A stretch of DNA of 64,000 nucleotides from Streptomyces sp. NBC_01723. GTDB lineage: Bacteria; Actinomycetota; Actinomycetes; Streptomycetales; Streptomycetaceae. The stretch covers positions 6,622,001 to 6,686,000 of the forward strand of contig NZ_CP109171.1 in the NCBI RefSeq assembly GCF_036246005.1, given 5' to 3'. A program made the position numbers and the translations under genes. The notes below the pieces were generated by a model, which was not told where the DNA came from, did no database searches, and saw only the letters and a program-made list of their open reading frames with translations. This document shows positions 1-8,637 of the stretch, in pieces (the stretch's first letter is position 1; each line of letters begins with the position of its first letter).

Positions 1-506
1 CCGTGCCGATGGTGGGCCCGATGCACCCGGGGGCACGGCACACGTACGTCGCCACCGGCTTCGGCGGCTGGGGGCTGAGCGGCGGCATGATGGCGGGCCG
101 GCTGCTCACCGCGTTGATCACCGGCGAGGAGTGCGCGTGGGCGGGACTGTACGACCCGCGCCGGCTGCGTACGGCGGTGCGCGAGGCGCCCGCGCTGCTC
201 AGGGCGCAGGCCGAGGTGGCGGGTCACTTCGTCGGCGACCGGCTGCGGCCCGTACCACCGGTGGACGCGCTGCCGCCGGGCGAGGGCGCGGTGGTCAAGG
301 CGGGCGGCGACCGGCTGGCGGTCTACCGGGACGAGGCGGGCGCGCTGCACGCCCTTTCGGCACGCTGTACGCACCTCGGCTGTCTGGTGGCCTTCAACGC
401 GGCCGAGCGCGCCTGGGAGTGCCCCTGCCACGGTTCCCGCTTCGACACGGACGGCAAGGTGATCGAGGGCCCGGCGATCAAGCCCCTGAAACGACGCGAC
501 ATCTGA
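1..506 (+). CDS. Rieske [2Fe-2S] FAD-dependent oxidoreductase, C-terminal part
   Basis: The frame is open at the left edge, so only the last 168 or so codons are present. The first part ([18 protein letters not shown]) is the end of a DAO-type FAD-binding oxidoreductase, including the conserved glycine-rich segment near the C-terminus of that fold. The last 80 residues are a Rieske domain with both cluster ligands, CTHLGC and CPCHGS, 21 residues apart (first Cys to first Cys), followed by the usual GPAIKPL ending. This fusion is common in actinomycetes and bacilli (YhfW type). Substrate unknown. The start lies outside the window. Family assignment is firm; physiological role is not. Confidence 0.9.
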   Translation, partial: VPMVGPMHPGARHTYVATGFGGWGLSGGMMAGRLLTALITGEECAWAGLYDPRRLRTAVREAPALLRAQAEVAGHFVGDRLRPVPPVDALPPGEGAVVKAGGDRLAVYRDEAGALHALSARCTHLGCLVAFNAAERAWECPCHGSRFDTDGKVIEGPAIKPLKRRDI

Positions 507-608
507 CCCGCCGTCGTGGTGCGGGCAGTGTGTCCGGAAAGGGGCCTCGTGTTCCCACGAGGCCGGTGATGACCAGAGATCCGATCTGGAGGAGCCGGGA
601 CGGTGCGT

Positions 609-1487
609 TTACGGCAACGGCGTCCCGCCCGTCGCGTTGACGACCTCGGCTGTGATGTACGACGACTCCTGCGAGGCGAGGAAGACATACGCCGGCGCCA
701 TCTCGGCGGGCTGCGCGGGCCGCCCGATGGGGGCCTGCTTGCCGAACGTCTGCGTATCCGGCAGGGTCGCCGGGATCAGCGGCGTCCACACCGGGCCCGG
801 CGCCACCGCGTTGACGCGGATGCCCTTCCCGATCAGCATCTGCGCCAGACCCTGGGTGAAGGTGACGATGGCACCCTTCGTCGTCGCGTAGTCCAGCAGA
901 TGCGGACTGGGTTTGTACGCCTGCACCGACGCGGAATTGATGACGCTGCCGCCCTCCGGGATGTGCGGCAGGGCCATCTTGCACAGCCAGAACATGCCGT
1001 ACAGGTTGGTGCGCAGCACCCGGTCGAACTGCTCGGTGGAGATCGCCTCGATGCCGTCGGGCTGGGACATCTGGTACGCCGCGTTGTTCACGAGGACGTC
1101 GATCCGTCCGAACTCGGAGACGGCGCGGTCGATCAGCGCACGGCAGTTCTCTTCCTCCCGTACGTCGCACGCAACGGCCACGGCACGCCGACCGGCCTCC
1201 TCGATCAGCCGTATCGTCTCGGCGGCGTCGTCCCTCTCTTCGTCCAGATGGGTGAAGAGCACGTCGGCTCCCTCCCGGGCGAATGCCAGGGCGACCGCGC
1301 GGCCGATCCCGGAGTCCCCGCCGGTGATCACGGCCTTGCGGCCCTCCAGCCGGCCGCTGCCCCGGTAGGACTCCTCGCCGTGGTCCGGGGGCGGGTCCAT
1401 CGGCCCCGTCCAACCGGGGTGCGGCTGGTCCTGGGAGGGAAACTCCGGGGTCGGGTGCTGCTCGCCGGGGTGCTGCTGTTCGGTCAC
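609..1487 (-). CDS. SDR family oxidoreductase (YghA/YhdF-like)
   Basis: NAD(P)-dependent short-chain dehydrogenase of 292 residues. It has the cofactor motif GGDSGIG, the NNAA motif, the catalytic Ser in the INSAS strand, and Tyr-Lys in YATTK. The roughly 40-residue polar N-terminal extension rich in Pro, His and Gln is typical of the YghA/GsiB-neighbour 'general stress' SDRs in Streptomyces. I chose the GTG at 1487 because a GGAGG sequence lies 7 bases upstream; the open frame continues to 1625 but without a good ribosome site. It stands alone, convergent with the oxidoreductase at the left edge. Substrate unknown. Confidence 0.88.
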   Translation of the reverse strand: MTEQQHPGEQHPTPEFPSQDQPHPGWTGPMDPPPDHGEESYRGSGRLEGRKAVITGGDSGIGRAVALAFAREGADVLFTHLDEERDDAAETIRLIEEAGRRAVAVACDVREEENCRALIDRAVSEFGRIDVLVNNAAYQMSQPDGIEAISTEQFDRVLRTNLYGMFWLCKMALPHIPEGGSVINSASVQAYKPSPHLLDYATTKGAIVTFTQGLAQMLIGKGIRVNAVAPGPVWTPLIPATLPDTQTFGKQAPIGRPAQPAEMAPAYVFLASQESSYITAEVVNATGGTPLP

Positions 1488-1666
1488 GGGTCTACCTCCA
1501 TGTACCTGACGAAGGACCCGGTGATCACACCGGGCCTCGCCACGGGTACCCAGGGCCACAGGACTCTCCCCGGCCTTTCCCCAGTCTCTCCACTGGGGTG
1601 ACGTGAAGCGTCTCGGGAAGATCATCGGTGCCCGGTAAATCGCTGGTGAGCCTCGCGGCGCGCCGC

Positions 1667-1672
1667 TAGAGT
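1667..1672 (+). promoter_or_regulatory. Putative -10 box of the rsgA leader transcript
   Basis: TAGAGT fits the TANNNT -10 consensus and lies about 70 bases before the leader ORF. A TGGTGA at 1645-1650 could be a poor -35 at a 16-base spacing. Assignment by eye only. Confidence 0.3.
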
Positions 1673-1738
1673 TCTGTTCGTTCCGGCGGCTGCTCCGCCG
1701 CCGCTGCTCGCTGTACGTGACCCGGGAGGTGTTGACCG

Positions 1739-1810
1739 ATGGCTGTCGTTGCGAAGGGCGCTGCCCGCATCCAGGAATCCGTCAAGTCCACCTCCGTGGC
1801 CGCCGGCTGA
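1739..1810 (+). CDS. 23-residue leader ORF upstream of rsgA
   Basis: ATG at 1739 is preceded by GGGAGG (1723-1728), a far better Shine-Dalgarno than that of the GTPase downstream. The peptide starts MAVVAKGAARIQ and ends in SVAAG, then TGA. It closes 50 bases before the TTG of rsgA and is in a different frame. A GC-rich hairpin (CGGCGG/CCGCCG, 1684-1700) lies in the same leader. It could be a small protein in its own right or a regulatory leader for the ribosome GTPase. Coding use is plausible (Val, Ala, Lys AAG, Gln CAG), but at this length chance cannot be excluded. Confidence 0.45.
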   Translation: MAVVAKGAARIQESVKSTSVAAG

Positions 1811-1860
1811 CACCACTTCCCGCAGTTCCCGGCCGGGGCCGCCCCTCGAAGGGTCACCCC

Positions 1861-2970
1861 TTGTCTTCTCACGCTTCCACCTCGTCCACCTCCTCCTCCG
1901 ACCTGACCCCCTACGGCTGGGACGAGGACTGGGCCGACGCCTTCTCCCCGTACGCCGCCGAAGGGCTCCTGCCCGGCCGCGTCGTACGGGTCGACCGGGG
2001 CCAGTGCGACGTCGTCACCGCCGACGGCACCGTGCGGGCCGACACCGCGTTCGTCACCCCGCACGACCCCCTGCGGGTCGTCTGCACCGGCGACTGGGTC
2101 GCCCTCGAACCGGACGGCAACCCGCGCTACGTACGCACGTATCTGCCGCGTCGTACCGCCTTCGTGCGCTCCACCTCCTCCAAGCGGTCCGAGGGGCAGA
2201 TCCTCGCCGCCAACGTCGATCACGCGATCGTCGCCGTGTCGCTCGCGGCCGAGCTGGACCTCGCCCGGATCGAGCGGTTCCTCGCGCTCGCCTGGGAGTC
2301 CGGGGCGCAGCCCGTGGTCGTCCTCACCAAGGCCGACCTCGTGCCCGACCCGGTGACCCTGTCGCATCTCGTCCAGGACGTGGAGACCAGCGCGCCCGGC
2401 GTGCCGGTGCTCACCGTCAGCGCCGAGCAGGGCGAGGGGCTCGACGTGCTGGGCGCCGTCGTCGGCGGCGGCACGGCGGTGCTGCTCGGACAGTCCGGCG
2501 CCGGCAAGTCCACGCTCGCCAACGCCCTGCTCGGTGAGGACGTCATGGACGTCCAGCGGATCCGGGACGTCGACGGCAAGGGCCGGCACACCACGACCAC
2601 CCGCAACCTGCTCGCCCTGCCCGGCGGCGGCGTGCTGATCGACACCCCGGGGCTGCGCGGCGTCGGCCTGTGGGACGCGAGCAGCGGCGTCGGGCAGGTC
2701 TTCGCCGAGATCGAGGAGCTGGCCCGCGACTGCCGGTTCCACGACTGCGCCCACGAGCGCGAGCCGGGCTGCGCCGTCCTCGGCGCCCTCGACTCCGGCG
2801 AGCTGCCCGAACGGCGGCTGGAGAGCTACCGCAAGCTGATGCGGGAGAACCAGCGCATCATCGCCAAGACCGACGCCCGGGTCCGGGCGGAGATGCGCAA
2901 GGAGTGGAAGCGCCGGGGCGCCATGGGCCGGGCGGCCATGGAGGCCAAGCGGGGCGGCGGCCCCCGGTAG
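1861..2970 (+). CDS. rsgA: Ribosome small-subunit-dependent GTPase A
   Basis: Circularly permuted GTPase (369 residues) that assists late maturation of the 30S subunit. An N-terminal OB-fold region (about 40-120) is followed by the permuted G motifs in order: G4 TKAD, G1 GQSGAGKS, G2/G3 region ending in DTPG. The C-terminal zinc site is CxxxxxC plus H and C in the segment CRFHDCAHEREPGC. The TTG at 1861 was chosen because GAAGGG sits 7 bases before it and the Ser/Thr-rich N-terminus follows at once; no ATG or GTG in frame fits better. The tail is highly basic. The preceding leader ORF may influence its translation. Confidence 0.88.
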   Translation: MSSHASTSSTSSSDLTPYGWDEDWADAFSPYAAEGLLPGRVVRVDRGQCDVVTADGTVRADTAFVTPHDPLRVVCTGDWVALEPDGNPRYVRTYLPRRTAFVRSTSSKRSEGQILAANVDHAIVAVSLAAELDLARIERFLALAWESGAQPVVVLTKADLVPDPVTLSHLVQDVETSAPGVPVLTVSAEQGEGLDVLGAVVGGGTAVLLGQSGAGKSTLANALLGEDVMDVQRIRDVDGKGRHTTTTRNLLALPGGGVLIDTPGLRGVGLWDASSGVGQVFAEIEELARDCRFHDCAHEREPGCAVLGALDSGELPERRLESYRKLMRENQRIIAKTDARVRAEMRKEWKRRGAMGRAAMEAKRGGGPR

Positions 2971-3049
2971 CCACCCGCTCCGGCCACGCTCGGATGTCAT
3001 GTCCGATTTCCGCCAGCCCGGTCCGCCGGACTGGCGGAGACTGGACAGC

Positions 3050-4468
3050 GTGACCGAGACAGCACAGCGCACAGCGCACGAGGACAGCAGGTACGAGGCC
3101 GTACGCAGCCGGGACGCCCGGTTCGACGGCGCGTTCTTCTTCGCCGTGCGCACGACCGGCATCTACTGCCGGCCGAGCTGCCCGGCGGTCACCCCGAAGC
3201 GGTGCAACGTGCGCTTCTTCGCGACGGCGGCCGCCGCGCAGGGCTCGGGGTTCCGGGCCTGCCGGCGGTGCCGCCCCGACGCCGTCCCGGGCTCGGCGGA
3301 CTGGAACGTCCGCGCCGACGTCGTCGGCCGGGCCATGCGGCTGATCGGGGACGGCGTCGTCGACCGCGAGGGCGTCGCCGGACTCGCCGTCCGCCTCGGC
3401 TACAGCGCCCGCCAGGTGCAGCGACAGCTCACCGCCGAGCTGGGCGCCGGGCCCGTCGCCCTCGCCCGGGCCCAGCGGGCGCACACCGCGCGCGTCCTGC
3501 TGCAGACCACCGGGCTGCCGGTCACCGAGATCGCCTTCGCCTCCGGGTTCGCCAGCGTGCGGCAGTTCAACGACACCGTCCGGGCCGTGTACGCGGCCAC
3601 CCCGAGCGATGTCCGCGCCGCCGCTCCGGCGGCCGACCGGGCCGCCTCCCGGCGCACCGCCGCCCCGTCCGCCGGCGTCCCGCTGCGCCTCGCCCACCGC
3701 GGCCCCTACCAGGCCGGACCCGTCTTCGACCTGCTCCAGCGGGAGGCCGTCGCCGGCGTGGAGGAGGTGAGCGGCCCGCCCGGCCGGCGCCGCTACCGGC
3801 GCACCCTGCGGCTGCCGTACGGCACCGGCATCGTCGCCGTCGAGGAGCGCACGCGCGCCCAGGGCAACGGCGGCGGCTGGCTCGACGCCCGCCTCCACCT
3901 CACCGACCTGCGCGACCTGACCACCTCCGTGCAGCGCCTGCGGCGGCTCTTCGACCTGGACGCCGACCCGTACGCCGTGGACGAACGCCTCGGCGCCGAC
4001 CCCCGCCTCGCCCCCCTGGTCGCCGCCCGCCCCGGGCTGCGTTCACCCGGCACCGCCGACCCCGACGAACTCGCCGTCCGGGCCCTGGCCGGGCGCGCGG
4101 CCGCCGAGCGGCTGGTGCAGCGGTACGGCAAGGTCCTCGACGCGCCCTGCGGCACCCTCACCCACCTCTTCCCCGAACCGGCGGTCCTCGCCGCCGCCGA
4201 GCCGGACGGCCCCGTGGGCGCGCTCGCCGCCGCCCTCGCCGACGGCACCGTACGCCTGGACCCGGGTGCCGACCGGGACGAGGCCGAACGCGCCCTGCTC
4301 GCCTTGCCCGGCATGGACGCCCGGACGGCCGCCGTCGTCCGCGCCCGCGCCCTCGGCGACCCCGACACCGCCCCGCCCGACCCGACCGTGCCCGACGGCT
4401 GGCGCCCCTGGCGCTCGTACGCCGTGAACCACCTGCGCGCCGCAGGAGACTGGGAGCAGGACCGATGA
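3050..4468 (+). CDS. Ada-type methyl-sensor / AraC / AlkA fusion protein
   Basis: Three modules are visible: an Ada N-terminal zinc domain with all four cysteines (CRPSC, then CRRC), an AraC-type helix-turn-helix (about 75-185), and an AlkA glycosylase module with the N-terminal domain and a helix-hairpin-helix (LPGMDARTAAVV). In related proteins, 20-odd residues carrying the catalytic Asp lie between ALGDPD and WRPWR; here only TAPPDPTVPDG remains, so base-excision activity is doubtful. GTG 3050 has GGCGGAG upstream and gives an N-terminus like other family members; ATG 2999 would add 17 residues. The stop overlaps the ogt start (ATGA), so the two are translationally coupled as an alkylation-response unit. 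Confidence 0.85.
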   Translation: MTETAQRTAHEDSRYEAVRSRDARFDGAFFFAVRTTGIYCRPSCPAVTPKRCNVRFFATAAAAQGSGFRACRRCRPDAVPGSADWNVRADVVGRAMRLIGDGVVDREGVAGLAVRLGYSARQVQRQLTAELGAGPVALARAQRAHTARVLLQTTGLPVTEIAFASGFASVRQFNDTVRAVYAATPSDVRAAAPAADRAASRRTAAPSAGVPLRLAHRGPYQAGPVFDLLQREAVAGVEEVSGPPGRRRYRRTLRLPYGTGIVAVEERTRAQGNGGGWLDARLHLTDLRDLTTSVQRLRRLFDLDADPYAVDERLGADPRLAPLVAARPGLRSPGTADPDELAVRALAGRAAAERLVQRYGKVLDAPCGTLTHLFPEPAVLAAAEPDGPVGALAAALADGTVRLDPGADRDEAERALLALPGMDARTAAVVRARALGDPDTAPPDPTVPDGWRPWRSYAVNHLRAAGDWEQDR

Positions 4469-4992
4469 CCACGACCACCGCCGGCACGTCCGTGACGTAC
4501 TGGACCGAGACCGACAGCCCCGTCGGTCCGCTGCTCCTCACCGCGGCCCCGGACGGCGCGCTCACCTCGCTGTCCGTGCCCGGGCAGAAGGGCGGCCGGA
4601 GCGTCCAGGACGGCTGGCGGCACGACACCGGGCCCTTCCGGGCGGCCCAGGAGCAGCTAGCCGCCTACTTCGCCGGGGAGCTGACGGACTTCCGGCTGTC
4701 GCTGCGCGCCGCGGGCACCGCCTTCCGGGAGCGGGTGTGGGCCGCCCTCGACGACGTCCCCTACGGGGCGACCACCACGTACGGCGAGATCGCGGCGCGC
4801 ATCGGTGCCTCGCGGCCCGCGGTCCGCGCGGTCGGCGGCGCGATCGGCGCCAACCCGCTGCTCATCCTGCGCCCCTGCCACCGGGTGATCGGCGCCGACG
4901 GCTCCCTGACCGGATACGCGGGCGGCCTGGACCGCAAGACCCGTCTGCTCACCCTGGAGGGAGCCCTCCAGGACGGGTTCGGCCGTTCCTAG
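4465..4992 (+). CDS. ogt: Methylated-DNA-[protein]-cysteine S-methyltransferase
   Basis: Suicide repair enzyme of 175 residues that takes O6-alkyl groups from guanine onto a cysteine. The active-site PCHRVI motif is intact, preceded by the winged-helix segment (TTYGEIAARIG, the Tyr/Arg finger) and followed by GYAGG. Start overlaps the stop of the Ada-like gene by ATGA, so this is a two-gene alkylation-damage operon. It ends tail to tail with the DUF456 gene; the two stop codons overlap in a CTAG. Confidence 0.95.
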   Translation: MTTTTAGTSVTYWTETDSPVGPLLLTAAPDGALTSLSVPGQKGGRSVQDGWRHDTGPFRAAQEQLAAYFAGELTDFRLSLRAAGTAFRERVWAALDDVPYGATTTYGEIAARIGASRPAVRAVGGAIGANPLLILRPCHRVIGADGSLTGYAGGLDRKTRLLTLEGALQDGFGRS

Positions 4993-5474
4993 CCGCCGGC
5001 CAGTACCGCCCCCACCCACGCCCCGGTGATCAGCAGGCAGGCGAACAGCTCCGCCAGGACGTCGGCGCCGCCCGAGCGCATCGCCGTCCGCAGCGCAGCC
5101 TTCGCCTCGCCGTGCCGGCCGAGCCGCAGCCGCTCGGCGAGGTAGATGCCGCCCATGAAGCCGGGGATCGCGCCGAGCACCGGGACCAGGACGAAGCCGA
5201 GGACCGCGCCCGCGCCGCCGTACGCGGTGAGCCGGCGCATCGCCTGGTCCCGGCGGCGCCTGCGGGTCGGCAGCGCCCAGCGCACCGCCTGGGCCAGCAG
5301 CAGGACGACGGTGGCACCGACGAGCACGGCCCACGCCAGCGTTTGCGGATCCTTCAGCGCCCACCACAGGACCCCGGCCCACACCAGCCACGACCCGGGC
5401 ACGCCGGGAATCAGGACGCCGCACAGCCCGAGCAGAATGACCAGGCCGGTCAGCAGGAGATCCCACGCTCCCAT
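4989..5474 (-). CDS. DUF456 family membrane protein
   Basis: Integral membrane protein of 161 residues with the glycine-rich repeated helices of DUF456: a first hairpin (about 6-50, LLTGLVILLGLCGVLIPGVPG), a basic cytoplasmic loop (TRRRRRDQ), then a GGAGAVLGFVLVPVLGAIPGF helix and a final helix near the C-terminus. The glycine-zipper look suggests tightly packed helices. Function is unknown for the family. Transcribed divergently from nothing close; its 3' end overlaps the end of ogt. Confidence 0.85.
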   Translation of the reverse strand: MGAWDLLLTGLVILLGLCGVLIPGVPGSWLVWAGVLWWALKDPQTLAWAVLVGATVVLLLAQAVRWALPTRRRRRDQAMRRLTAYGGAGAVLGFVLVPVLGAIPGFMGGIYLAERLRLGRHGEAKAALRTAMRSGGADVLAELFACLLITGAWVGAVLAGG

Positions 5475-5547
5475 CTGTCCAGGGTGCAGGAGTCCGGCCC
5501 GGTCCGCAGATGTCCGGCGCGGGGGCGGGGCCGGGCGCGGTCGTGGG

Positions 5548-6531
5548 TCAGCCCTTCCTGGCGACCCAGCCCCTCTCGTACGCGTGCCAGCCCAACTGGA
5601 GCCGGGTCGTGACCCCGGTCAGTTCCATCAGGCGCTTCACCCGGCGCTGTACGGTCCGCAGGCCCAGGTCGAGCTGCTTGGCGACGCTGGCGTCGGTCAG
5701 CCCGGCCAGCAGCAGGGAGAGGATCTCCAGATCGGTGCCGTCGGGGGCTTCCGGGCCGTGCTCGGTCACGCCGGAGGCGCCCAGACGCAGCGGCAGCGCC
5801 TCCCGCCACACCGCCTCGAACAGGCCCGACAGCAGCTCCAGGAGCCCGCTGGCGTGCACCACCAGCGCGGCGGGCTCCGAGGAACGCGCGGTGAGCGGCA
5901 CCAGCGCGAGCGCCCGGTCGGCGACCACCAGCTTGGTCGGCACCCGGTCCACCACCCTCACCTGCTCCTCCCGGCCCAGCGCGGCGCTCAGCTCGGTGAT
6001 GCCGGTCGGCTGGTCCAGCACCGACCGCTCGACCACCACCCGGTAGCGGACACCGCGGCCGCTGGCCTGCTCCTCCGCGTCGTTCTCCATGCCGGTGACG
6101 GCGACCGGGTTGCCGGTGACCAGCGCGCACACCTCCTCGGTCGCGCCCAGCTGGAGCTGGAGGAAACGCTGGGCGACCGCCGAGCCGCCGGTCACCACCT
6201 CCACCAGGTCGTGCACCGCGGGTTCGGCCGCCGCCGCCCGGTACTCCTCGGCCAGCAGCGCCGCCGCCAGCTCCGCCTTCTCCAGTTCGTGCCGCTGCTG
6301 GGTGAGCAGCGCGCCCAGCGCCACGCCCGGCGGCGCGGCGACCCAGCGGCCGGGGCGGCCCGAGGACTGGGCGGCCAGACCGTTCTGCTCCAGCCTGCGC
6401 AGTGCGCGCTCGGTGTCCCGCTCACCCAGCGCCAGCCGCCTGGCCAGGTCGGGCACGTCGGCGGCGCCCAGGGACACCAGCGCCCGGTACGCCGACTCGT
6501 GCGTGTCCTCCAGCCCCAGCACTCCCAGCAT
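5548..6531 (-). CDS. TrmB/LuxR-type transcriptional regulator
   Basis: 327 residues. The N-terminus has a TrmB-like winged helix (LGLEDTHESAYRALVSLG; ALRRLEQNGL), a central ligand or effector region follows, and the C-terminus is a LuxR-type helix-turn-helix (EILSLLLAGLTDASVAKQLDLGLRTVQRRVKRL). This split architecture is common in Streptomyces regulators of unknown signal. The ATG at 6531 was chosen because GGGAGGG precedes it and the TrmB helix begins at once; the longer open frame to 6792 has no support. It diverges from the PP2C-like gene at 6801, leaving about 270 bases for two promoters. Confidence 0.85.
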   Translation of the reverse strand: MLGVLGLEDTHESAYRALVSLGAADVPDLARRLALGERDTERALRRLEQNGLAAQSSGRPGRWVAAPPGVALGALLTQQRHELEKAELAAALLAEEYRAAAAEPAVHDLVEVVTGGSAVAQRFLQLQLGATEEVCALVTGNPVAVTGMENDAEEQASGRGVRYRVVVERSVLDQPTGITELSAALGREEQVRVVDRVPTKLVVADRALALVPLTARSSEPAALVVHASGLLELLSGLFEAVWREALPLRLGASGVTEHGPEAPDGTDLEILSLLLAGLTDASVAKQLDLGLRTVQRRVKRLMELTGVTTRLQLGWHAYERGWVARKG

Positions 6532-6800
6532 CAGCCGTCGTCCCTCCCCGAGAAACCAGCGTCCGTGGCGGAAAACGGCCACGGCGCAAACCCGCCTCCG
6601 CACATCATCGCCGTACCGCCGGTCACTCTGCCAAGGTGGCGACGCCGAGCGGTTCTCCCGTGGGGGGTGGGACCGCTCGGCCACTTCACCTCGCAACCCT
6701 GTTCCAGCCGTCCCGCGACACGCCGCCCGGCGCGTGCCGGTCCGCCGGAATTTCCCGATGCCCCGTTTCCATCCCGCTCCTTCGGTGGACAATCAGGAGC

Positions 6801-8609
6801 ATGAGTCAGCAGGGGGGAAGGCCCACCGGTCCTGAGGACGACTGGTGGGGGCAGCTGTACGACGACTCCACCGACGACACCGGCCCCACGGCCGCACCGG
6901 ATTCCCTGGACGACCGCTTCGCCTCGGCGTCCGGCACGGTGACGGACGGCTCGGGCAACGGCCCGCCCGCCGTCCCCGGCCCCAGGGCCGGCTCCCGCTG
7001 GGAGCCCCCACCCACGACACCGGCGGCCCCGTCGAACCTCCCGCCCCCACCCGCCGGGAGCCCGGCGCCCGCGCGCCCGGACCACCCGCGATCCCCTGCG
7101 CCACCGCCGGCCGCCGTGCCACCGCCGGCCGCCGCGGAGCCGACGGACGGCTCCCACCCGTCCGCGCCCCGCGACGGCGCACAGCCCGCGGACGGCCCAG
7201 GAACCGCCCCCTCCCCGGACACCTCACGCCCGCCACGGCCCCCGGGCGATGCGCGGCCCCCGGCCCCACCACCGTCGGCGCCGCCCCCGGACGCCCCGCG
7301 CCCCCCGGACCCACCGCGCCCCGACACGTCGTCCCCCGCACGCCCGCGGCCCGCACCGCCCTGGCAGCCTTTGCCGTCCGCGTCCCATCGGACCGAGCCG
7401 CCCCGGCAGTCCCCGGCTCCGTCGTCCCCGCAGCCCGAGCCGCCCCCGCCACCATGGGCTCCCGACGCGGCGCCCGGGCAGCCGTGTGGGCGTACCGCCT
7501 CCGGGAGTGGGCCCGCGGATCTTCGGGAGCCGCCGGAGGTGGGGCTGCCGCCGTTGCCGCCCCCGTTCCTTCCCTCGGCGGCGCCACGGCCACTGCCGGA
7601 ACCGGGCGCCGGGGCCGCACGGGACTTCGTCGGGTCCGGGCCGCCCACCTACGACCCCGAGCCCACCGCCCTGCCGGCCGCCGACCCCGACGGGCTCGAC
7701 GACCTGGTGCCGGACACCGTGCTGGACGGCGCCCGGTACGGGACGTGCACCCTGCGGGCCGTCTCGGTGCGCGGCGACTCCGCCCGGTACCGGGGTGAGC
7801 CGCGGCGTGACGCGCTGCTCGTCGCCCGGTTCGGCGCGGGCGAGCACGCGCTGGTCCTGGTGGCGATGGCCACCGGCACCCGTGCGACCGCCGGGGCGCA
7901 CCGGGCGGCGGCCGAGGTCTGCCGGTGGATCGGAGCCGCCGTGGGCCGCAGCCACGCCCGGCTCGCCGAGGACCTGCGGGCCGCCCGGCGCGGCGACCTC
8001 AAGTCCGGCCTGCACCGCCTCACCGACCGCAGCCTCGGCCGGCTCCGCGCGGGCGCCGCCGAACAGGGCCTGTCCTCGCAGGAGTACGCCGCCTCCCTGC
8101 GCTGCCTGATACTCCCCGCCGACCCCGCCTGCCGCACCAGGGTGTTCTTCGGCGTCGGCCCCGGCGGACTGCTGAGGCTGCGCGACGGCACCTGGCGGGA
8201 CATGGAGCCGACCGCGGGCGACGTCACCGGTGCGCCCGTCCTCGGCTTCGGCTCGCTGCCCAGGGGCACGCCCGCCGACCGGCCGAGCGAGACGCCCGAC
8301 GGCGACCGGCTCACCATGGACCTCGGCGTCACCGCGCCCCCGGGCCCGTACGACGCGCCGCCCCCCGACGAGCCGCCCCGCCGGCCGTTCCGCTTCCGGG
8401 CCTCCGTAGCCCGCCCGGGTGATGTGCTGCTGATGTGCACCACGGGCCTGGCCGAGCCGATGCTGACCGAGCCCGAGCTGGGCGGGCTCCTCGCCCGGCG
8501 GTGGACGGGCCGCACCCCGCCCGGACTCGGGGACTTCCTCGCCGACACCGGCGTCCGGGTCAAGGGGTACGCGGACGACCGTACGGCGGCCGCCGTTTGG
8601 GAGGCGTGA
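6801..8609 (+). CDS. Proline-rich protein with C-terminal PP2C-like domain
   Basis: 602 residues. Residues 1-290 are disordered, dominated by Pro, Ala and Arg/Asp. Residues 300-602 have the order of a PP2C phosphatase: an RRDALLVARF strand, a central helix block, a GVGPGGLLRLR sheet segment, and the closing DDRTAAAVWE strand with its metal Asp. The usual metal motif DGMGG is replaced by MATGTRA, so at least one metal ligand is absent and it may be a pseudophosphatase or a binding domain. ATG 6801 has AGGAG 5 bases upstream. Such proteins often partner serine/threonine kinases; none is encoded here. Confidence 0.8.
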   Translation: MSQQGGRPTGPEDDWWGQLYDDSTDDTGPTAAPDSLDDRFASASGTVTDGSGNGPPAVPGPRAGSRWEPPPTTPAAPSNLPPPPAGSPAPARPDHPRSPAPPPAAVPPPAAAEPTDGSHPSAPRDGAQPADGPGTAPSPDTSRPPRPPGDARPPAPPPSAPPPDAPRPPDPPRPDTSSPARPRPAPPWQPLPSASHRTEPPRQSPAPSSPQPEPPPPPWAPDAAPGQPCGRTASGSGPADLREPPEVGLPPLPPPFLPSAAPRPLPEPGAGAARDFVGSGPPTYDPEPTALPAADPDGLDDLVPDTVLDGARYGTCTLRAVSVRGDSARYRGEPRRDALLVARFGAGEHALVLVAMATGTRATAGAHRAAAEVCRWIGAAVGRSHARLAEDLRAARRGDLKSGLHRLTDRSLGRLRAGAAEQGLSSQEYAASLRCLILPADPACRTRVFFGVGPGGLLRLRDGTWRDMEPTAGDVTGAPVLGFGSLPRGTPADRPSETPDGDRLTMDLGVTAPPGPYDAPPPDEPPRRPFRFRASVARPGDVLLMCTTGLAEPMLTEPELGGLLARRWTGRTPPGLGDFLADTGVRVKGYADDRTAAAVWEA

Positions 8610-8637
8610 GGCCGCTCGCTGTGCCATACGTAGAGCC

